Positions 5,942-9,656 of a stretch of 9,656 nucleotides of DNA are shown piece after piece. Within the stretch, counting starts at the first letter, position 1. Every line of letters starts with the position of its first letter. Source of the stretch: an uncultured Gemmatimonadota bacterium (GTDB lineage Bacteria; Gemmatimonadota; Gemmatimonadetes; Gemmatimonadales; Gemmatimonadaceae); NCBI GenBank assembly GCA_946479015.1, contig CAMLEQ010000121.1, positions 1-9,656 of the forward strand. The letters are read 5' to 3'. The notes under the pieces were generated by a model, which ran no database searches, was not told the origin of the DNA, and saw only the letters and a list, made by a program, of their open reading frames with translations. Position numbers and translations under genes: made by a program.

Positions 5942-8409
5942 GGCGATGCTTCCGCGCCACGTACTGCGGAGGAGCCCGCGGTTCGGGCGCGGCGATCGAG
6001 GATGCTGCCTGCGAGCACGAGGAGGAGCGCCGCCACGAGCGAGATCACTGTCACGATCGCTCCTCTCTCGAAGGCTGCATCGGTGAATCGGAGCTCGGCG
6101 TCCCGTGCGCCCACGGGCAGCGGAATGCCGATCAGGTTGTAGTCCGCGCGGGCCACGCGCACCGGCTTTCCATCCACCAGCGCGTGCCAGCCGGGATAGT
6201 AGTTCTCGGCCACCACGAGCGCCGCCCCTGCCGGTGCCGGCGCATCCAGCGAGATGGAGGCCCGTCCCGCGCCGAAGCTCCGCACAGTCGCCCTCACGGC
6301 CGGTGGCTCCGGAAGCGCGGCGAGTCGCGCCGCGCCCACGTGCGCGCTCGTGTCGAACACCGCGACTCGCCTCGGGTCGAACCGGGCGTCGACGGCCGCG
6401 CCGAGAGCGATGCTGTCAGGCACCTCGACGCTCGCCGCCGTCACCCACGCGTACGGATGATCGCCCGGAAGCTCGTACAGATACGCGGTCGACCCGGCTG
6501 AATTCCTCACCGGCCCCGCGAGAAGCCGGAACGCGGTGTCGGGGAGCGGCTCGTTCGTGTACAGCCAGCGCACGTTCTCGTGGCGCCAGAACACCGGCGA
6601 GAGCGTGTTCCGGTAGCTCTGGGTGGCCCCCTCGCCGCCGAGCACCTGGTAGCGACCGAGCTCGTTGCTGTGATAGCCCGTGACGGTACGGATGCCGTGG
6701 ACCATGAACCCGCTCCCCTTCCCGAACCCGTTCGTGCCGTAGTAGGGGTCGCTCGGCACAACGTTCGTGTCGCTCCGCGCAACCACCAGCACACGCCCGG
6801 GCTGCGACTGGCGCTCGAGGTACGCGATGGCCGGATCGCTCGCGTACACCTGGCTGGCGGGGGGCATGAACATCCAGTAGTGGCGGTCGATCGTCCAGAG
6901 GTCCGCCGCGGCGGCGATCACGAGCGCCCATGCGACGAACCGCGGCTTCACCATGCCGCGCAACCACGCGAGCACGACGCAAGCGACGACGGCGACGAAG
7001 AGGAAGCTGCGCCAGGCGTCGAGGAGCAATGCGCCGTCGTTCGCGCGCGCCCGATCCGCCAGCTGCGCCACCTCCTGAGGTACCCGCGACGGGTCCACTC
7101 CGAGTTGGCGCAGCCATGCCGCGGCCGCGCGCCCGGCCACCACCGTGGCCGCGTTGGAGAGCGCGCCGGTGGAGGCGAGCAGCGCGACCACGCCGGCGCC
7201 GACGAGCCACCCGATGGCGTAGCGCCTGGTCACGCGCCCGGCAAGGAGGCGCTCCGAACCGAGCGCGGCGAGCACGCTCATCGCGAACGCCGTGAGGTAG
7301 TAGATGGTGCTCGGCGCACGAAAGAACTTCGTTCCCGGCACCACCGCATACACCAGGTGGAAAAGGGGCGTGTTGCCACCGAGCGCCCACAGTAGCGAGC
7401 CCACGAGCACGCCGAGCCAGAAGCGCGCGAAGCTCTTCCGCGAGCCCGCGCCGAAAGCGAGCGGCGCGAGGAAGAGTACCACCACGCCCAGGTACTCGCT
7501 GTGGAGGTGAATGCCGTTCCGCCCCCAGTAGTGGTCGAGGATGCCGGTGAACCGCGGAAGGTACGTGGTCACCAGCTCCTCGATCGGAAAGGCGTAGCTG
7601 GTGGCGAACGCGTAGCTCATCCCTCCGGCGCGCGGCGACCAGGGGACGTACTCGCGCACCGGGAGATACTGCACCGCACCGATGAGCGCGCCGAGCACCA
7701 CCGCGCCGAGCGCCCACGCCACTCTCCGCACGGCGACGTCGCGGGGAAGACGCGTACCATCGGGCCGTGTGGAGAACGCGACGTAGAGCGCGAAGGCGCC
7801 GGACACCAGGAGCATGTATTGCAGGAGCTGCGGGTGCGGGCTCAGCACCGCGAGCCCCACCGTGATGGCGAACGCGCCCCACGCCCACGCGCGTCCATCG
7901 CGAACGCCGCGCACGAGCTGCCAGAGCGCGAGCGGGGTGAGCGCGCTCACGAACAGCTTTCCGTCGTGCCCCGGCGACGCGTACGATGCGACGACGCCGG
8001 TGAGCATGTACGCCACGCCGCCGAGCAGCGCGGGGTAGAAGCCGAGCCCCCATGCGCGAAGGAAGAAGTAGGTGAAGAGCCCCGCGAAAAAGAGGTGGAT
8101 GATGAATCCCCACGTCATGGCGACGTCGGTGGGCAGCACCATCCGCAGGAGGAACGTGGGGTAGAAGATGTCGCCGTGCATGGCGGCGATGTACGGCATG
8201 CCGCCGAAGAAGAACGGGTTCCACTGCGGAAAGCCATGCCCCGCGCGCAGCGACTGCGCGGCGAACTCGCGAAATGCGTAGCCGCCGATGTACTGGTCGC
8301 TGTGGAGGTTCACGAGGAATCCGCCGCGCAGCGCCGGGTGTGCGAGGGAGAGCGTGCACAGCGCGTAGACGAGAGCGGCGCACCAGCCGAGCCGGCGTTC
8401 TTGGGCCAT
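5938..8409 (-). CDS. YfhO-family multi-pass membrane protein (GT-C-like)
   Basis: An 823-residue inner-membrane protein of the YfhO family. Firmicute YfhO is linked to glycosylation of envelope polymers from polyprenyl-phosphate sugars; the role in Gram-negatives is undefined. About 12 to 13 hydrophobic segments are visible: the first just after the N-terminus (WCAALVYALCTLSLAHPA), most within the first ~510 residues, and a last one near the C-terminus (GAIVTVISLVAALLLVLAG). The first extracytoplasmic loop has HSDQY with an acidic residue, as in GT-C enzymes, followed by FPQWNPFFFGGMPYIA. A large soluble domain (about residues 510-780) ends with the family signature AENYYPGWHALVDGKPV. The ATG at 8409 is preferred over the GTG at 8475, because the 22 intervening codons have far more A/T at third positions than the gene. 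A TTGACT promoter-like element also lies there. Neither start has a clear ribosome binding site. It heads the operon with the ACT and LpxR-like genes. Confidence 0.85.
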   Translation of the reverse strand: MAQERRLGWCAALVYALCTLSLAHPALRGGFLVNLHSDQYIGGYAFREFAAQSLRAGHGFPQWNPFFFGGMPYIAAMHGDIFYPTFLLRMVLPTDVAMTWGFIIHLFFAGLFTYFFLRAWGLGFYPALLGGVAYMLTGVVASYASPGHDGKLFVSALTPLALWQLVRGVRDGRAWAWGAFAITVGLAVLSPHPQLLQYMLLVSGAFALYVAFSTRPDGTRLPRDVAVRRVAWALGAVVLGALIGAVQYLPVREYVPWSPRAGGMSYAFATSYAFPIEELVTTYLPRFTGILDHYWGRNGIHLHSEYLGVVVLFLAPLAFGAGSRKSFARFWLGVLVGSLLWALGGNTPLFHLVYAVVPGTKFFRAPSTIYYLTAFAMSVLAALGSERLLAGRVTRRYAIGWLVGAGVVALLASTGALSNAATVVAGRAAAAWLRQLGVDPSRVPQEVAQLADRARANDGALLLDAWRSFLFVAVVACVVLAWLRGMVKPRFVAWALVIAAAADLWTIDRHYWMFMPPASQVYASDPAIAYLERQSQPGRVLVVARSDTNVVPSDPYYGTNGFGKGSGFMVHGIRTVTGYHSNELGRYQVLGGEGATQSYRNTLSPVFWRHENVRWLYTNEPLPDTAFRLLAGPVRNSAGSTAYLYELPGDHPYAWVTAASVEVPDSIALGAAVDARFDPRRVAVFDTSAHVGAARLAALPEPPAVRATVRSFGAGRASISLDAPAPAGAALVVAENYYPGWHALVDGKPVRVARADYNLIGIPLPVGARDAELRFTDAAFERGAIVTVISLVAALLLVLAGSILDRRARTAGSSAVRGAEASP

Positions 8410-8460
8410 GGGGTCGTTCGCGCGGGGTTGAGCAGGTACCACGTCGGCAGAGTCCGCTAC

Positions 8461-8488
8461 AACGTACCGCTTCACCCTGACGAGTCAA
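8461..8488 (-). promoter_or_regulatory. Possible promoter of the YfhO-ACT-LpxR operon
   Basis: On the minus strand TTGACT (8488-8483) is a 5-of-6 match to the -35 consensus. TACGTT (8466-8461) follows after 16 bases as a weak -10. Transcription would begin near 8454, about 45 bases before the preferred ATG at 8409. The -10 is poor and the call is tentative. Confidence 0.25.
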
Positions 8489-8554
8489 CGCTCCCCCGCC
8501 CCGACCGGCGGTGATGAGTCGGAAAGCGCCCGACTGGTGCCCGCGCGACGTTGC

Positions 8555-8563
8555 TGGTATATG
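8555..8563 (+). promoter_or_regulatory. Possible extended -10 element for the 126-residue gene
   Basis: TGGTATATG fits a TGn-extended -10 box (TATATG, 8558-8563) and is the most AT-rich spot in the divergent region 8410-8634. No convincing -35 is present at the right distance. It would give a leader of about 65 bases to the ATG at 8635. Confidence 0.25.
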
Positions 8564-8624
8564 AGCCGGGTGCGCCGTCAGAGACGAACGTACGAGGCGA
8601 AGTGCCGCATCCCCCATCGAGCGT

Positions 8625-8629
8625 GGAGG
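8625..8629 (+). promoter_or_regulatory. Ribosome binding site of the 126-residue gene
   Basis: GGAGG lies 5 bases before the ATG at 8635. It decides the start over the longer open frame from 8551, which begins with TTG and lacks such a site. Confidence 0.55.
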
Positions 8630-8634
8630 ACCAC

Positions 8635-9015
8635 ATGCCCTGGCACGAGCTGAGAAGAGCGGGAACGCCAGCCCCGGCGATCATGGCGTTCAGACTGGCG
8701 GCGAGGCAGGCGAGGGCGATGCTGGACCCGAGTCAGCACGCAGCGTTCGACGTCGCGGAGCAGGCGGCCATCCAGCACCTGCGGGACGGCGGCCCGGGGT
8801 GCGCGGTCCGGATCTTCATCCCCGATCAGGGTGATGCGCAGACCTACGTGCGGCGGCAGCTGCGCCGCTTGCACGAGGGCTTCAGAATACTGCCAGGCGA
8901 GACGCTCGGCGTCGAGAACAACCCCGCGGCACTCGCCACCGCGTTGCAGATGATCTCCGTGATCATCGCGACCGTTGCGGCGGACGGCACGGAGGTGGGG
9001 CTGTTTCGATCGTGA
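8635..9015 (+). CDS. Hypothetical protein, 126 residues
   Basis: I do not recognise a family. The predicted product is small and soluble, with no signal peptide. The first half (about residues 1-50) is helical and rich in Ala, Arg and Gln (AFRLAARQARAML, AAFDVAEQAAIQHLR). A short beta-like segment follows (CAVRIFIPDQGDAQ, 56-69), then a basic helix (YVRRQLRRLHEGFRIL, 71-86). The last third has a mildly hydrophobic stretch (LATALQMISVIIATVAA, 100-116) that looks more like a buried helix than a clear membrane span. The ATG is backed by GGAGG 5 bases upstream, and codon use resembles the neighbours. It is divergent from the YfhO gene and convergent with the PH-like membrane protein gene, so it is probably a single-gene transcript. 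A later in-frame ATG (MAFRL, residue 17) is a possible alternative start. Confidence 0.6.
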   Translation: MPWHELRRAGTPAPAIMAFRLAARQARAMLDPSQHAAFDVAEQAAIQHLRDGGPGCAVRIFIPDQGDAQTYVRRQLRRLHEGFRILPGETLGVENNPAALATALQMISVIIATVAADGTEVGLFRS

Positions 9016-9045
9016 CTCTCGGAGGGGAGTGGATGAGCTGCGGCA

Positions 9046-9057
9046 GCGCGTACGCGC
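9046..9057. repeat. 12-bp perfect palindrome between convergent genes
   Basis: GCGCGTACGCGC lies in the 48-base gap between the 126-residue gene and the PH-like gene. The core CGCGTACG recurs at 9069-9076. As a hairpin it gives only 4 pairs around GTAC and has no T-tract, so a terminator role is doubtful. Confidence 0.3.
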
Positions 9058-9063
9058 CTTCGA

Positions 9064-9546
9064 TCACCCGCGTACGACGCCGACCCCCATGAGCCGCCGC
9101 AACTCCTCCACTTCCGGATCCTCGCGCCAGAAGCCGAGCCGGAAGTGCCATCGTGGAATGAACACGATCCGCGTGCCGCACCCCACGTCCGCGCGAAGGC
9201 GGATGGTGATCGGTCGCGCGTTGATCCAGCGGTTCTGCGTGACCTCCGCGACGAGGCTGAGCGGGATGCGCCACTCGCGAAGGTAGTTGGAGACGATGAG
9301 GCCGCCGTTCTCCAGGCGCACGCGCTTGAGCGGGACGGCCATCCAGACAATGAACGCCACTCCCGTGAGCCAGCCTGCGAGGAAGATCCACGGCAGCCCC
9401 ACCGGAGGAGCCTGGGCGCCGACATCCGACAGCCTTCCTGGATTCCTGAAGACCGCCGCCGTGGCGATGCCGAAGCCAGGGATCCAGAGCGCCGGGAACA
9501 CGTACTTGTGGAAGAAGGTGGATGCCGAGGAGAGAGTCCGGTTCAT
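9064..9546 (-). CDS. Membrane protein with two TM segments and a PH-like domain
   Basis: A 160-residue inner-membrane protein of unknown function. Two hydrophobic segments (YVFPALWIPGFGIATAAVF, about 15-33, and WIFLAGWLTGVAFIVWMAV, about 53-71) are joined by a short extracytoplasmic loop. A cytosolic domain follows with an alternating beta pattern (LKRVRLENGGLIVSNYLREW, IPLSLVAEVTQNRWINARPI, RIVFIPRW) and a final helix (DPEVEELRRLM). This resembles small bacterial PH-like membrane proteins. The fold is inferred from pattern, not from a recognised signature. The frame is open to a GTG at 9609, but the 21 extra codons encode a Pro-rich, atypical stretch with several A-ending codons. The ATG at 9546 is therefore preferred, although neither start has a clear ribosome binding site. 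It converges on the 126-residue gene across 48 bases. Confidence 0.65.
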   Translation of the reverse strand: MNRTLSSASTFFHKYVFPALWIPGFGIATAAVFRNPGRLSDVGAQAPPVGLPWIFLAGWLTGVAFIVWMAVPLKRVRLENGGLIVSNYLREWRIPLSLVAEVTQNRWINARPITIRLRADVGCGTRIVFIPRWHFRLGFWREDPEVEELRRLMGVGVVRG

Positions 9547-9656
9547 GGGGGGCGGTGGTGGTGGGGCTCCGACGCGCGGCTCGCCCGATGATATCTCGCC
9601 GCGCATCACGGGGAAAGAGCCGCTCGCCAGGCGAAGCCCGGGGCCTCTTCCTATGG

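Noticed and set aside
7501..8514. 337-codon plus-strand frame opposite the YfhO gene
   Set aside because: It is Arg/Glu/His-rich, typical of the antisense frame of a GC-rich gene, with no ribosome binding site or recognisable domain.
6416..8617. 733-codon minus-strand frame overlapping the YfhO gene
   Set aside because: It is extremely Arg/Ala-rich with no hydrophobic segments. The overlapping frame encodes a coherent YfhO membrane protein.

Overview
The window is GC-rich, with a strong G/C bias at third codon positions, and is densely coding. An LpxR-type lipid A deacylase implies a Gram-negative outer membrane. The Crp-like regulator, the YfhO protein and the PH-like membrane protein together suggest an environmental soil or freshwater bacterium. 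Gemmatimonadota would fit, but this is an impression from protein style and not a proven assignment. I see no rRNA, tRNA, CRISPR array, transposase or other mobile element.

Left part (1-1862): a leaderless S1C (HtrA/Deg-like) serine protease with one PDZ domain runs rightward. It converges on a leftward Crp/Fnr-type regulator that lacks an obvious cAMP-binding signature. A GC-rich hairpin covers the protease stop codon.

Middle left (1863-4448): a 259-base divergent control region holds a perfect 18-bp palindrome and a 10-bp tandem direct repeat. It separates the regulator from a two-gene hydrolase operon. The first gene is an EHN-domain epoxide hydrolase with no signal peptide. The second, overlapping it by 4 bases (GTGA), is a Tat-exported alpha/beta hydrolase that also has an Asp nucleophile. 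The layout suggests, but does not prove, that the regulator controls the hydrolases. The pair may act on the same kind of epoxide or haloalkane substrate on both sides of the inner membrane.

Middle right (4449-8409): a three-gene leftward operon, read from the right, encodes a YfhO-family multi-pass membrane protein, a small ACT-domain protein (4-base ATGA overlap) and an LpxR-family outer-membrane lipid A 3'-O-deacylase (16-base gap). Two of the three products are envelope-linked, so an envelope-modification unit is plausible. A hairpin terminator separates it from the convergent hydrolase operon.

Right part (8410-9656): an unrecognised 126-residue protein is divergent from the YfhO gene. 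It converges on a leftward gene for a small membrane protein with two membrane segments followed by a PH-like domain. I found no clear-cut novel system. The best leads are the compartment-split hydrolase pair with its palindromic control region, and the YfhO-ACT-LpxR operon.
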